This document shows, one piece after another, positions 34,785 through 43,853 of a stretch of 60,141 nt of DNA. Each line of letters starts with the position of its first letter. Position 1 is the stretch's first letter. Source of the stretch: Deltaproteobacteria bacterium (GTDB lineage Bacteria; Desulfobacterota; Desulfobulbia; Desulfobulbales; Desulfurivibrionaceae); contig DUZU01000017.1 of NCBI GenBank assembly GCA_013349285.1, positions 1-60,141 on the forward strand. Direction: 5' to 3'. The notes below the pieces were generated by a model. It was not told where the DNA came from, did not search any database, and saw only the letters and a program-made list of their open reading frames with translations. The position numbers were made by a program, and so were the translations under genes.

Positions 34785-35116
34785 AGTTGGATTCGCTATC
34801 TGCTCGGCCCCTTTTTGGTGTCAAGGAGGCTGATTATTTAATAGAATTATGGGATGCGGCTGAAAATAGCTCTATGTTAACGCATTCAAAGAAAATCTAA
34901 AGCATATCTTTGAAAAAAATAAAAGGTAAAAGTAGGATAATATGGATTGAGCACTTCTTAATAGTGGCTTTCCGAGAAGATATTTAACTGTTTTTTTCTA
35001 TTGACGGATCGGGTAGTGTTCTCAAAATATTTATTTTTTGATTGATAAAGCTGTGAAGTACGCCACAGTGGTATATAAAATATTCGAAATCAACGTTAAT
35101 TTCCCGTGTGTCTGCC
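34785..35116. other. AT-rich divergent intergenic region
   Basis: 332 nt between the divergent pheA and CBS-ACT genes. It includes an inverted repeat CTGTG (35051-35055) / CACAG (35064-35068) followed by TATATAAAA, which could combine an operator and a -10 region for the CBS-ACT gene. No gene or RNA family is seen. Confidence 0.35.
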
Positions 35117-35716
35117 ATGAAAGTAAAAAACTGCATGCAGAAGGATCTGGTCACCATCGGTAAAAACACCTTGCTTCAGGAGGCGGGTGTTTTGATGAAA
35201 AAACACGCCATCCGCCATTTGCCGGTTGTCGAAGATGAACAGTTGGTCGGTTTTATCTCGGAAAGCGATCTCCGGCAATATTCTTTTCCTTCCAGGGAAA
35301 AGAATATCTTTGTCCATGAGGTGATGGTGCTTAATCCCATTACCATCAATGTCAATGCCAGTATTGAGCAAGCAGCCCGTCTTATTCATGATTATAAAAT
35401 CGGCGGCCTGCCGGTGCTTGATAAGAAGAAATTGGTTGGTATTATAACGGCCATTGATTTATTGTCGGCTTTTATAAAGATGATGGGCTTGCTCAAGGCT
35501 TCCATGCGGCTTGATGTCCTGCCCGGGAAAAGCAGCGGGGTGGAGGACGTTACCAGGATTATCAAGGAGCATGATTGTGAAATCATCAGTGTCTCCACCG
35601 AAATCCACTCATCCCGGCGCAAACTCTACTGTTTTCGGCTGGAAAAATGCGATATTGATACTGTTATTAATGCCCTGGAGATGGCGGGCCACAAGGTTAT
35701 CTCCGTTGTCGATTGA
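35117..35716 (+). CDS. CBS-pair plus ACT domain protein (AcuB-like)
   Basis: 199 residues from the ATG at 35117; a GTG at 35108 is also in frame. Two CBS motifs (about 1-57 with HLPVVEDEQLVGFISESDL, and about 72-125 with GGLPVLDKKKLVGIITAIDL) form a Bateman module that usually binds adenosine nucleotides. An ACT-like domain follows (about 130-199), usually an amino-acid sensor. The next gene, 47 nt downstream, is HcyBio, whose archaeal homologues carry their own CBS domains. This suggests a nucleotide/amino-acid-responsive regulator of homocysteine synthesis, an inference from context. Confidence 0.8.
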   Translation: MKVKNCMQKDLVTIGKNTLLQEAGVLMKKHAIRHLPVVEDEQLVGFISESDLRQYSFPSREKNIFVHEVMVLNPITINVNASIEQAARLIHDYKIGGLPVLDKKKLVGIITAIDLLSAFIKMMGLLKASMRLDVLPGKSSGVEDVTRIIKEHDCEIISVSTEIHSSRRKLYCFRLEKCDIDTVINALEMAGHKVISVVD

Positions 35717-35763
35717 TAGATTTTTCACCCCATTAATTTTTCCCCGGTGGAGGGTTTTGTTGG

Positions 35764-36933
35764 ATGAGTGCGTTTAAGGTCGAGAAGTCATATGAAGAAA
35801 TAAATGCCAAGATCAGGTCCGGTGAGGCGGTGGTGGTTACCGCGGAGGAGATGGTCTCGATTGTCAAAGAACACGGCCCTGTGGGTGCGGCCCGCAAGGT
35901 TGACGTGGTTACCACCGGGACCTTCTCCCCCATGTGTTCTTCCGGCGCTTTTATTAATTTCGGTCATGCCAATCCCACCATCAAGGCGCTCAAAGCCTGG
36001 CTCAACGACGTTCCCGCCTATGCCGGCCTTGCCGCGGTTGACATTTATATCGGCGCCACCGAGCCGCCCGAGGATGATCCCCTCAACAAGGTTTTTCCCG
36101 GTGAGTTCCGCTATGGCGGCGGCCATGTCATTGAAGATCTGGTCGCCGGGAAAAAGGTGGTGTTAAGATGCACGGCCTACGGCACCGACTGTTATCCGGG
36201 GAAGCAGCTGGAGAAAGAGGTCACCCTCAGCGATCTGCCCTATGCCCTGTTGACCAATCCCCGGAATTGTTACCAGAACTATAACTGCGCCATTAATCTT
36301 TCCGAGCGGACCATCTACTGTTATATGGGCACCCTCAAGGCCCACGGTAAAAATGCCACCTATTGCAGCGCCGGTGAGTTGAGTCCGTTGATGAACGACC
36401 CGCTTTATAAAACCATCGGTCTGGGCACCAGGATCTTTTTGGGGGGCGGCATCGGTTATGTGACTTGGCACGGGACCCAGCATAATCCCAAGGCCCTGCG
36501 TTCCGATAACGGCACCACCCGGCGGCCGGCGGGCACCATTATGGTCCAGGGTGATCTGAAGAAGATGTCTTCCCGCTGGCTCAAAGGGGTCAGCATGCAG
36601 GGCTACGGCAGCTCGCTGGCCGTGGGTATCGGCGTGCCCATCCCCATTCTCAACGAAGAGATGGCCGCCTACACCGGGGTTTCCGATGATGAGATATTCA
36701 CTCAGATCGTCGATTACTCCTATGATTACTCCCACGGTGTGGCCCGCAATTACGGTGAGGTGAGCTACGCTCAGCTCAAGAGCGGTCGGATTGAAATCAA
36801 CGGCAAACAGGTGCCGACCGCCCCTCTGTCCAGTGTGGTTAGAGCCCGGGAAATTGCCGAGACCCTGAAGGGCTGGATTGAACAGCGGGACTTCTTGATA
36901 GAAAAACCGGTGCAGACCCTGCCGACCGAGTAG
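35764..36933 (+). CDS. HcyBio (DUF39) L-aspartate semialdehyde sulfurtransferase-like protein
   Basis: 389 residues. HcyBio family: the start YEEINAKIRSGEAVVVTAEEM, the VTTGTFSPMCSSGAFINFG block with a conserved Cys, TAYGTDCYPGKQLEKEVTL, FLGGGIGYVTWHGTQHNP, and YDYSHGVARNYGEVSYAQL. In methanogens this family converts aspartate semialdehyde and sulfide-derived sulfur to homocysteine. Here the CBS domain is a separate gene upstream. A ferredoxin partner seen in some archaea is not evident beside it. LarE follows after 16 nt. The substrate should come from Asd (49472). Confidence 0.88.
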   Translation: MSAFKVEKSYEEINAKIRSGEAVVVTAEEMVSIVKEHGPVGAARKVDVVTTGTFSPMCSSGAFINFGHANPTIKALKAWLNDVPAYAGLAAVDIYIGATEPPEDDPLNKVFPGEFRYGGGHVIEDLVAGKKVVLRCTAYGTDCYPGKQLEKEVTLSDLPYALLTNPRNCYQNYNCAINLSERTIYCYMGTLKAHGKNATYCSAGELSPLMNDPLYKTIGLGTRIFLGGGIGYVTWHGTQHNPKALRSDNGTTRRPAGTIMVQGDLKKMSSRWLKGVSMQGYGSSLAVGIGVPIPILNEEMAAYTGVSDDEIFTQIVDYSYDYSHGVARNYGEVSYAQLKSGRIEINGKQVPTAPLSSVVRAREIAETLKGWIEQRDFLIEKPVQTLPTE

Positions 36934-36949
36934 GTCTTAACACGCAAAG

Positions 36950-37753
36950 ATGACGAATTTGCTTACTGAAAAATATCAAAAGATTGAAAGGTTATTGGCT
37001 GATTACGGCAAGGTTGCCGTGGCTTTTTCCGGAGGAGCGGATAGCCATTTCCTGTTGACGGTATCATGTAAAACCTTAGGTCCCGAGCGGGTAAAGGCCT
37101 TTCATGCAAGCTCCACCTTGTTGAGCCGGGAAGAAGAGATGCAGATTGCCCCGCTCTGTCTCTCCCTTGGCTGCGAGGTTCATAATTTTAATTTTGAGCC
37201 TCTGGCTTGGCCCGAATTCACCGCCAATCCCCCGGAAAGGTGTTATCTTTGCAAAAGACATATCTATCAAACGTTTACGGACTCCAGATGGGTCAAAGAG
37301 GATGGTTTTTTACTTCTGGATGGGACCAATTTTGATGATCTTTCCGCTGATCGCCCGGGCCTGAAGGCTATTCGGGAGTTTGAGGTGCAGACCCCTTTGG
37401 CCGAGGTCGGCCTCACCAAAAAAGAGATTCGTCGTTTGAGTCGGGATTTCGGCCTGGTAACCTGGGATAAGCCTTCGGCCTCCTGTTTTGCCACCCGGAT
37501 TTCGGCCGGAGCTCATATTGATGAAAAAAAAATTAGATTTATCGAGCAAGGTGAAAATTTTCTAAAGGGTTTGGGCTGCGGCGCGGTTCGTGTTTGTCCT
37601 GACCAGGCAATGGTGAAGATATTTCTGCCCAAAAGTTCAATGGGTATTGTTGCTAAAAAGTCTGTAGTTTCAACGATTAATGACTACTTTTCTGTTCGCG
37701 GCTTTGCTGATGTTCGGATCGATCCCGTTGGTCGGCCGGATGTTGAAATTTAA
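36950..37753 (+). CDS. larE: LarE-type ATP-dependent sulfur transferase
   Basis: 267 residues. PP-loop ATPase with AVAFSGGADSHFLL (about 24-37). Three cysteines, C98 and C101 (ERCYLCKR) and C179 (PSASCFATR), are placed as in LarE proteins that use a [4Fe-4S] cluster as a sulfur carrier, unlike the sacrificial single-Cys type. LarE donates sulfur to the nickel-pincer cofactor of lactate racemase, but no larA/larB/larC is nearby. Position 16 nt after HcyBio suggests it may instead supply sulfur for homocysteine synthesis. That is inference. Confidence 0.8.
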   Translation: MTNLLTEKYQKIERLLADYGKVAVAFSGGADSHFLLTVSCKTLGPERVKAFHASSTLLSREEEMQIAPLCLSLGCEVHNFNFEPLAWPEFTANPPERCYLCKRHIYQTFTDSRWVKEDGFLLLDGTNFDDLSADRPGLKAIREFEVQTPLAEVGLTKKEIRRLSRDFGLVTWDKPSASCFATRISAGAHIDEKKIRFIEQGENFLKGLGCGAVRVCPDQAMVKIFLPKSSMGIVAKKSVVSTINDYFSVRGFADVRIDPVGRPDVEI

Positions 37754-37829
37754 TGGGTAATTGTCAATCCCCGCTTGTATAACGGGGAGTTCCAGGCTGT
37801 TGAAAAGTTTAAATCAGAGTATTTTTTGT

Positions 37830-37879
37830 TTGACAGACTTTTTTTTTTGTTTGACAATCACTTTGTATCTGAATTAAAT
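37830..37879 (+). promoter_or_regulatory. HU gene promoter with duplicated -35 element
   Basis: TTGACA occurs twice (37830-37835 and 37851-37856), 21 nt apart, each preceded by TTTTTTGT. The second has a 17-nt spacer to TTAAAT (37874-37879). Confidence 0.6.
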
Positions 37880-37948
37880 CTTCAGAAGCTACTAAATAGC
37901 CTTTAACAAAGGGACGAAGGCGGAAGCTAAATTCATGAGGAGGAAGGA

Positions 37949-38221
37949 ATGAATAAGAGTGAGTTGGTTGAAAGTATGGCAAACGCTGGCGGTATTAGTA
38001 AAGCCGCGGCAGAGAAGACTCTTGGTGGTATGTTGGATGCGGTTACCACTGCTTTGAAAAAAGGCGACAAGGTAACCTTGGTTGGTTTCGGTACTTTTTC
38101 TGTAACCAAAAGAGCTGCTCGTCAGGGACGTAATCCTCAGACCGGCAAACCCATTACCATTAAGGCCCGCAAAGTTGCTCGCTTTAAGCCAGGTAGCAAG
38201 CTTGCCGAAGCTGTGAAATAA
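37949..38221 (+). CDS. hup: HU-family DNA-binding protein
   Basis: 90 residues, the usual HU length. N-terminal helices MNKSELVESMANAGGISKAAAEKTLGGMLDAV, the DNA-binding arm GRNPQTGKPITIKARKVARFKPG with the Pro at the tip, and no extra tail. It binds and bends DNA without strong sequence preference and organises the nucleoid. It is a single gene with its own promoter, a strong GAGGAGG ribosome site and a perfect terminator. Confidence 0.96.
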   Translation: MNKSELVESMANAGGISKAAAEKTLGGMLDAVTTALKKGDKVTLVGFGTFSVTKRAARQGRNPQTGKPITIKARKVARFKPGSKLAEAVK

Positions 38222-38253
38222 GTTCTGTTTTTCAGCCGATAGTTTAACGCAAA

Positions 38254-38297
38254 AAGAAGGTTGATGCCTTTAAGCTGGCATCAACCTTCTTTTTTTA
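38254..38297 (+). terminator. Strong Rho-independent terminator after the HU gene
   Basis: Perfect stem AAGAAGGTTGATGCC / GGCATCAACCTTCTT with an 8-nt loop (TTTAAGCT) and T-run (38291-38297). Confidence 0.95.
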
Positions 38298-38383
38298 TTG
38301 ACTCAGGGAAGATCTCTGGGTACATATGCTCCACAAATTCAGCGGCTACTTTTTTGTATGCCCGCGTCTGGTGTTACTAATGT

Positions 38384-38460
38384 CGGGATGTGGCTCAGCC
38401 TGGTAGAGCACATGCTTCGGGAGCATGGGGTCGGAGGTTCAAATCCTCTCATCCCGACCA
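38384..38460 (+). tRNA. tRNA-Pro (anticodon CGG)
   Basis: Acceptor CGGGATG/CATCCCG, D-arm GGCTCAGCCTGG, anticodon loop TTCGGGA (CGG), T-loop GTTCAAATC, discriminator A, encoded CCA. 77 nt. Confidence 0.95.
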
Positions 38461-38527
38461 TTTCATTTCTTTATTCCCTTTTTTTATTCTGAGATAACAA
38501 AGGTTGTGGCGTTAGGTCGATGATCTT

Positions 38528-39871
38528 CTACGCTGACTTTTTGTCGGTAGCCGGGATTGATACCGTTACGGTGCAGTCGATGTTGCCCTGGTGGAGGGTG
38601 ATGTTAAGGCGATCTCCCGCCCGCACCTGGTCGGCGCGCCGGATGATCTCTCTTTGGCGTTGGACAATGGAATAGCCGCGGCCGAGGATGGCCAGCGGGC
38701 TCACCGCATCGAGCAGGCTTGCTCCCAGTTTAAAATTTGTTTTTTTTCTTTCCAGCTGATGATTGATTGCCGCGCTAAGTCGGCGGTTGAGTTCCCCGGT
38801 CCATTTTAGACGCTGTTCGATCCGGTGCTGTGGATTATGGGTTGCGAGTTGGCTGCTGACATGGCCGAGCTTGTTTCGTTCGTCCTGGATTTTGTTGCCA
38901 AAGGCATGTCTTAACAAGGTGAACCTGTGATCCGTGGCCAAGCGGAAATGGTCGAGCAGGATGGTTGGATCTCGCAGGATTCGGCGGTTGGCTTGGACCC
39001 TTTGGTCAAGGTCGGAAATTTTGTTGTTAAGCTCGGCCCTGAGTATTTTTTGCAGCCCCTCTATCCGCTTGCCCAGCAGCGCGCGGTCCGGCAAGACCAT
39101 TTCGGCGGCCGCGGTAGGGGTCGGCGCCCGGAGGTCGGCAACGAAGTCGGCAATGGTGAAGTCCACTTCATGGCCAATAGCCGAAACCAGCGGTATTTCC
39201 GAGGCAGCGATGGCCAGGGCCACCCTCTCTTCGTTAAAGGCCCAGAGATCTTCGATTGAGCCGCCGCCGCGGCAGAGGACAATAACATCGCCGAGCTGGT
39301 TGGTGTTGGCGAGCCTGATGGCTTCCGCGATCTCTGCTCCGGCCCCCTCGCCCTGGACCCTGACCGGCATTATCCGGATCGGGACCGCCGCAAATCTTTT
39401 TTCCGCCATGGTTAAAAAGTCATGAATTGCAGCGCCTTGGGGCGAGGTTATCAGGATGACGTTTTTGGGCAGCAGGGGCAGGGGCTTCTTTAGTTTTTCG
39501 GCAAACAGGCCTTGATCGGCCAGTTTTTTCTTGAGCTCTTCAAAGGCCAGCTGCAGGGAGCCGGCCCCCTTATGGTCAAGATGATCGACAATGAGTTGGT
39601 AGTCGCCTCGCTGCTCATAGACCGAGAGCCGGCCCCGGCAAATCACCTCCATTCCATCTTGGGGTAAGGCTTGAAGATAGCGTTGTTGGGGCTTGAACAG
39701 CACCGCCTTGAGTTGCGCGTTTTGATCTTTCAAGGTGAAGTAGAGATGGCCGGAAAAGGGGCGGCGGAGGTTGGAGATTTCGCCGACCACCGTTACAAAA
39801 GAGAATCCGGTTTCAAGCAGGACTTTGATCGAGCGGGTAAGCTCGGTAACTGTCTGGATTTGTTCGTTCAT
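38528..39871 (-). CDS. xseA: Exodeoxyribonuclease VII large subunit
   Basis: 447 residues. The N-terminal OB fold (VGEISNLRRPFSGHLYFTLKD, about 24-45) is followed by the nuclease core with ITSPQGAAIHDFL, VIVLCRGGGSIEDLWAFN and SAIGHEVDFTIADFVAD, then a long coiled-coil (about 270-380). With XseB it degrades single-stranded DNA from both ends. xseB is not adjacent, although the two are often in one operon. It is transcribed alone on the minus strand. Confidence 0.95.
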   Translation of the reverse strand: MNEQIQTVTELTRSIKVLLETGFSFVTVVGEISNLRRPFSGHLYFTLKDQNAQLKAVLFKPQQRYLQALPQDGMEVICRGRLSVYEQRGDYQLIVDHLDHKGAGSLQLAFEELKKKLADQGLFAEKLKKPLPLLPKNVILITSPQGAAIHDFLTMAEKRFAAVPIRIMPVRVQGEGAGAEIAEAIRLANTNQLGDVIVLCRGGGSIEDLWAFNEERVALAIAASEIPLVSAIGHEVDFTIADFVADLRAPTPTAAAEMVLPDRALLGKRIEGLQKILRAELNNKISDLDQRVQANRRILRDPTILLDHFRLATDHRFTLLRHAFGNKIQDERNKLGHVSSQLATHNPQHRIEQRLKWTGELNRRLSAAINHQLERKKTNFKLGASLLDAVSPLAILGRGYSIVQRQREIIRRADQVRAGDRLNITLHQGNIDCTVTVSIPATDKKSA

Positions 39872-40053
39872 GCTCCTTACCTATCATAGTCGAGGTAAAG
39901 GCGACAACTTTTTTCAGAAGATCTCCCGGCCGCTGCCTGATACTTGAAAAAGATATGGGTGAAAATGACGGATGATTTTTTTTAGTGTTACAGGTATATT
40001 GGCAACCAAAATTTCATTTTTTATAAATTTTATGAAAAAAAAGGGATTATTTC

Positions 40054-40728
40054 ATGCCGGATCATAACAGCTATCTGCAACAAGACATTCTGCACAAACC
40101 CCTTGAAAAGCATGGGTTGCTGGAAGAGTTTAACCTCCCCCCTAAAGTCATTAAATTTATCCGCACCAACAGAGATAAAATTTTCGTTGCCATTGCTGGG
40201 CTGATGGTCGCCATTTTGGCCTGGTCCTATTACGGACACTATGTTGCCACCCGGAATGATCAGGCCGCGGCCCTTTTGAACAAGGCGGTCACCCAGGAGG
40301 ATGTTGAGCAACGGGCGGCGATCTTCAATCAGGTTGCTGATCAGTTCGGTGGAACCGGTTCGGCGATGTGGGCAAAGATCGAGCTTGCGCATCTTGCTTT
40401 TGATCGGGATGATTATGACGATGCCGCCGGCCGCTATCAGGCCGTGCTTGGTGGGTTGGCCGCTGATAGCCCGCTCTTGCCCCTGGTTCAGTATAATCTG
40501 GCCCAGGCCTTGGAGAACAAGAAATCCTTTAAGGAGGCCATTGACGCTTATCGGAAATTGATTGCGCTTAAAGGGTTTACCGGGGAGGCTTACCTGGCCT
40601 TGGCCAGGATTTACGAGGTCCAGGGCGAGTTGATTCAGGTCAAGGAGATGTTGCAGAAGGTGTTGGAGCTCGAAGAGGTTTCTTTGGCGGTAAAGAACAG
40701 GGTTAAGGCCAAGCTGGCCCGGTTCTGA
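40054..40728 (+). CDS. Membrane-anchored tetratricopeptide-repeat protein (YfgM-like)
   Basis: 224 residues. A cytosolic N-terminus (about 1-42) is followed by one membrane helix (IFVAIAGLMVAILAWSYYG, about 44-62) and a periplasmic region of TPR-like helix pairs: AALLNKAV, MWAKIELAHLAFDRDDYDDAAGRYQAVLGG, LVQYNLAQALENKKSFKEAIDAYRKL and YLALARIYEVQGEL. The layout resembles YfgM, a Sec-translocon-associated chaperone-like protein, but without BamB nearby the assignment is tentative. It is 26 nt upstream of panC and may be co-transcribed. Confidence 0.7.
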   Translation: MPDHNSYLQQDILHKPLEKHGLLEEFNLPPKVIKFIRTNRDKIFVAIAGLMVAILAWSYYGHYVATRNDQAAALLNKAVTQEDVEQRAAIFNQVADQFGGTGSAMWAKIELAHLAFDRDDYDDAAGRYQAVLGGLAADSPLLPLVQYNLAQALENKKSFKEAIDAYRKLIALKGFTGEAYLALARIYEVQGELIQVKEMLQKVLELEEVSLAVKNRVKAKLARF

Positions 40729-40754
40729 TTTTTTGGAGGTAGTCAAAGAGTAGC

Positions 40755-41597
40755 ATGGAGATCATTCGGAATCCGGCGGCGATGACATCGTGGGCAAATC
40801 GGGTTACTGCCACCGGCGCCGCCATTGGCTTGGTGCCGACCATGGGCTATTTCCATGAGGGGCATCTCTCCTTGATGCGGGCGGCAAGAAAAGGGGCCGA
40901 CCATGTGGTGGTCAGCCTTTTTGTCAACCCGATTCAGTTTGGGCCCAATGAAGATCTTGCCGCTTATCCCCGGGATTTTGCGCGGGACTGCCGATTGGCC
41001 GAGGCGGAAGGGGTGGATATTCTGTTTGCCCCTGAGGCAGCCGGCATGTACCCGGAGGCGACGAAAACCAAGGTGGTGGTCTCCGGGCTGACCAGCGGCC
41101 TCTGTGGTGGTTCCCGACCCGGCCATTTCGACGGGGTAACCACGGTGGTGGCCAAGCTTTTTAATGTCGTCAAGCCGCGGATTGCCATCTTCGGACAAAA
41201 GGATTTCCAGCAGCTTGCCGTGATTAGGCAGATGGTGCGGGACCTGAACTGGGATATTGAGATTGTCGGCCACCCCATAGTTCGCGAGGCGGACGGGCTG
41301 GCCATGAGTTCGAGAAACAGTTATCTTTCCGCAGACCAGCGGCGGACCGCCCTCTGTCTTTATCGGGCGATCAGGCACGCCGGAGAGCGGGTGCGGCAGG
41401 GAGTGGTTGACGCCGAACTGCTTGTGGCTGAGATAACAGAGATGATCCACTCCCAGGGCGGGGTGGAGATTGATTATATCGCCCTGGTGGACCGGGATAG
41501 CCTTGAGCCGCTGGGTGTGTTGCGGCCAGGGACGCTGCTGGCTATGGCGGTAAAGGTCGGCCGCACCAGACTGATTGATAACGATTTAATCTGTTAA
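40755..41597 (+). CDS. panC: Pantothenate synthetase
   Basis: 280 residues. It joins pantoate and beta-alanine with ATP. Signatures: VPTMGYFHEGHLSLMRAA (the HxGH adenylylation motif), VVSLFVNPIQFGPNEDLAAYPR, TTVVAKLFNVVKPRIAIFGQKDFQQL, and AMSSRNSYLS. The C-terminal dimerisation part is intact. panD follows after 54 nt on the same strand, supplying beta-alanine. Confidence 0.97.
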   Translation: MEIIRNPAAMTSWANRVTATGAAIGLVPTMGYFHEGHLSLMRAARKGADHVVVSLFVNPIQFGPNEDLAAYPRDFARDCRLAEAEGVDILFAPEAAGMYPEATKTKVVVSGLTSGLCGGSRPGHFDGVTTVVAKLFNVVKPRIAIFGQKDFQQLAVIRQMVRDLNWDIEIVGHPIVREADGLAMSSRNSYLSADQRRTALCLYRAIRHAGERVRQGVVDAELLVAEITEMIHSQGGVEIDYIALVDRDSLEPLGVLRPGTLLAMAVKVGRTRLIDNDLIC

Positions 41598-41651
41598 CCG
41601 GCTTTTCATCGGATATCAGGTAATTTTTTTTAACACAACGAGAGAGTCACA

Positions 41652-42032
41652 ATGTTACGTTACATGTTGAAGTCAAAGATTCACCGGGCCACGGTTACGG
41701 ACGCCAACCTTAACTACGAGGGGAGCCTGACCGTTGATAAAAACCTGCTCAAGCAGGTTGATCTCTATCCGTCTGAAAAGGTGAAGATCTATAATATCAA
41801 TAACGGTGAGCGTTTTGATACCTATGTCATCGAGGGGCCCGCAGACTCCGGCATTATTAATCTCAACGGCGCCGCGGCGCGCAAGGGGATGCCGGGCGAT
41901 CTTATCATTATCGTCAGTTACGCCCTTTATTCGCCGGAGGAGCTGGAGGATTATAAGCCGAAAATCGTGGTTCTTGACAAGGATAATCTCATCAAGAAAA
42001 CGGTTCATACCGAGCGTCTTCACCACGATTGA
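41652..42032 (+). CDS. panD: Aspartate 1-decarboxylase proenzyme
   Basis: 126 residues. A pyruvoyl enzyme made by self-cleavage between Gly and Ser in YEGSLTVD (about 22-29). It makes beta-alanine from aspartate. [22 protein letters not shown] and the [19 protein letters not shown] block are standard. It forms a pair with panC for pantothenate synthesis. Confidence 0.97.
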   Translation: MLRYMLKSKIHRATVTDANLNYEGSLTVDKNLLKQVDLYPSEKVKIYNINNGERFDTYVIEGPADSGIINLNGAAARKGMPGDLIIIVSYALYSPEELEDYKPKIVVLDKDNLIKKTVHTERLHHD

Positions 42033-42116
42033 TTGTAAGTTAAGCTCTATTGCTTTGCCCTCTGTTGTGTGTCCTTTTTTGTCCGCTGTTTGATCGGGTT
42101 ATGAGTTGGGGTGTTC

Positions 42117-42764
42117 ATGTATCTGCTGGTTACTGCTACGGAAATGGAAGCGCGCCCCTTGCGGGCCATCTTGCCTGCCTCGCCGGAATACCAGATCTTT
42201 GTCGCCGGTGTCGGCCTTAGTGAGACCGCGGTCAACCTGACCAGGTTTCTGGCAACGGGCAATGCCGAGGTGGAGAGGGTTATTGATTTCGGGGTGGCCG
42301 GCGCTTACCTTGCCGCCGGGGCCAAGTTGCTTGATCTTTGTCTTGCCGGCTCCGAGGTGATAGGGGATTTCGGGATCTCTTTCGGCCGCCGGCTGGAGCC
42401 GTTTGCGAGCCCGCTCGGTCCGCCGCCGGTTTTTGCCATGGATCCGCAGCTTGTTGCCGAAGCCCAACAGATTTTGGCCCGTCATGGCCTAAGTTCGCTC
42501 ACTGGTGGATTTGTCACGGTAAACTCGGTCTCCGGCACGGCTGAGCGGGGCAATCTGCTCCGGGATCGGCATCAGGGGCTGTGTGAAAATATGGAAGGGG
42601 CGGCGGTCGCCCGGGTTTGCCAGGAGTTTTCCCTCCCGTTGCTCGAGTTGCGTTGCGTCAGCAACATGGTGGAGGATCGTAACCTTGCCGGCTGGCAGCT
42701 CGACCGGGCTGTTGAGCTATGCGCCCATGCTGTTTCGGTGTTGGTTAATGATGCATCTCTGTAA
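42117..42764 (+). CDS. mqnB: Futalosine hydrolase
   Basis: 215 residues. A nucleoside-phosphorylase-fold enzyme that releases hypoxanthine from futalosine to give dehypoxanthine futalosine in the alternative menaquinone route. Visible: VTATEMEARPLRAIL, FGVAGAYLAAGAKLLDLCL, and the ENMEGAAVARVC nucleoside-binding segment. I chose the ATG at 42117; a GTG at 42111 is also possible. mqnD lies 17 nt downstream. mqnA/mqnE/mqnC are not in the window. Confidence 0.9.
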   Translation: MYLLVTATEMEARPLRAILPASPEYQIFVAGVGLSETAVNLTRFLATGNAEVERVIDFGVAGAYLAAGAKLLDLCLAGSEVIGDFGISFGRRLEPFASPLGPPPVFAMDPQLVAEAQQILARHGLSSLTGGFVTVNSVSGTAERGNLLRDRHQGLCENMEGAAVARVCQEFSLPLLELRCVSNMVEDRNLAGWQLDRAVELCAHAVSVLVNDASL

Positions 42765-42781
42765 TACGACGGGATAAATAT

Positions 42782-43642
42782 ATGTCTGATTGCTCCGCAA
42801 AACTTTCCCTGGGTTTTTCCCCTTGCCCCAATGACACCTTTATTTTCCATGCCCTGATTCGCGGCTTAACCGGTAGGGACTGCCCGGGGTATGCCCCCGA
42901 GGTTCTCGCCGATGTCGAGACCCTTAACGGCTGGGCGTTGGCGGCTAAGCTGGATGTGACCAAACTGTCTTTTCACGCCTTGGGCCATGTCCTTGATAAG
43001 TATGTCTTGCTCATGGCCGGCAGCGCGCTGGGGCGTGGCTGCGGGCCGCTGCTGGTCGCCAGGGAGAAACTGGCGGTCGAGCAGCTGGCCGGGGCCCGGG
43101 TTGCCATTCCCGGCAAGCTTACCACCGCGGCCATGCTGCTTAGCTTTTTTTCGCCGGTGCCCCTTACGCCGGTGATAATGCCGTTTGACCGGATTATGCC
43201 GAGTATTGTTGCCGGCGAGGTTGATGCCGGGGTAATTATTCATGAGAGCCGGTTCACCTTTCATCAGCATGGGTTGCAGCTGGTGCAGGATCTTGGCGCC
43301 TGGTGGGAAGAGACCACCGGTTTTTCCATTCCCCTGGGCGGGATCGTTGCCCGTCGTTCCCTGGGCAAAGAGCTGATCTCCCGCATTGATGCCTGCATTC
43401 GTGCCAGTGTTGAATATGCCTTTGCCGAACCCCGAGCGTCTTTGGCCTATATCCGGCAACATGCGCAAGAGATGGATGAGGCGGTGGTTCAGGAACATAT
43501 CGGACTTTATGTTAATAATTATTCCGTCGATCTCGGCGGCGAGGGGATTGCCTCGGTCAGGGAATTTCTTGCCCGGGGCAGGGCCGCCGGGCAATTTCCC
43601 GCAGAGTTGGCTGGGTTGCCGCTGACCAGTGCAGAGCTATAA
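42782..43642 (+). CDS. mqnD: 1,4-dihydroxy-6-naphthoate synthase
   Basis: 286 residues. MqnD-type periplasmic-binding-protein fold; signature LSLGFSPCPNDTFIFHALI at the N-terminus, then DVTKLSFHALGHVLDKYVLL and GVIIHESRFTFHQHGLQLVQDLG. It converts cyclic dehypoxanthine futalosine to 1,4-dihydroxy-6-naphthoate. The SPCPNDTFIF start separates it from the related MqnA. It is paired with mqnB, pointing to menaquinone as the respiratory quinone used by the redox complex at 51703-55226. Confidence 0.92.
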   Translation: MSDCSAKLSLGFSPCPNDTFIFHALIRGLTGRDCPGYAPEVLADVETLNGWALAAKLDVTKLSFHALGHVLDKYVLLMAGSALGRGCGPLLVAREKLAVEQLAGARVAIPGKLTTAAMLLSFFSPVPLTPVIMPFDRIMPSIVAGEVDAGVIIHESRFTFHQHGLQLVQDLGAWWEETTGFSIPLGGIVARRSLGKELISRIDACIRASVEYAFAEPRASLAYIRQHAQEMDEAVVQEHIGLYVNNYSVDLGGEGIASVREFLARGRAAGQFPAELAGLPLTSAEL

Positions 43643-43701
43643 AATAAAGGGCTTTGCGGTTGTTGATGAATTATTTTGGCCTGTTTTCGGCACAAACTTA
43701 C

Positions 43702-43729
43702 TTGACAAGATCTGTTTTCATAATATATT
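43702..43729 (+). promoter_or_regulatory. Sigma-70-type promoter for ilvB
   Basis: TTGACA (43702-43707), 16-nt spacer, TATATT (43724-43729), giving a leader of about 115 nt before ilvB. Confidence 0.6.
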
Positions 43730-43853
43730 CAAAAGTTTCGCTATAGTTTGAATTTCCGGCTCTTTTTTTTGGACCCGGATCCTAATACAGTTAATTATTA
43801 AGTGATTTTATTCAGATAATTGATGTGTTGAATTTAAAGGTAAGGAATACAGG

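Noticed and set aside
38298..38492. 64-codon frame over the tRNA-Pro locus
   Set aside because: It overlaps the tRNA gene entirely and is explained by it.
43730..43853. Possible leucine/valine attenuator or T-box before ilvB
   Set aside because: No run of Leu/Val/Ile codons in a short ORF and no T-box consensus are visible in the leader.
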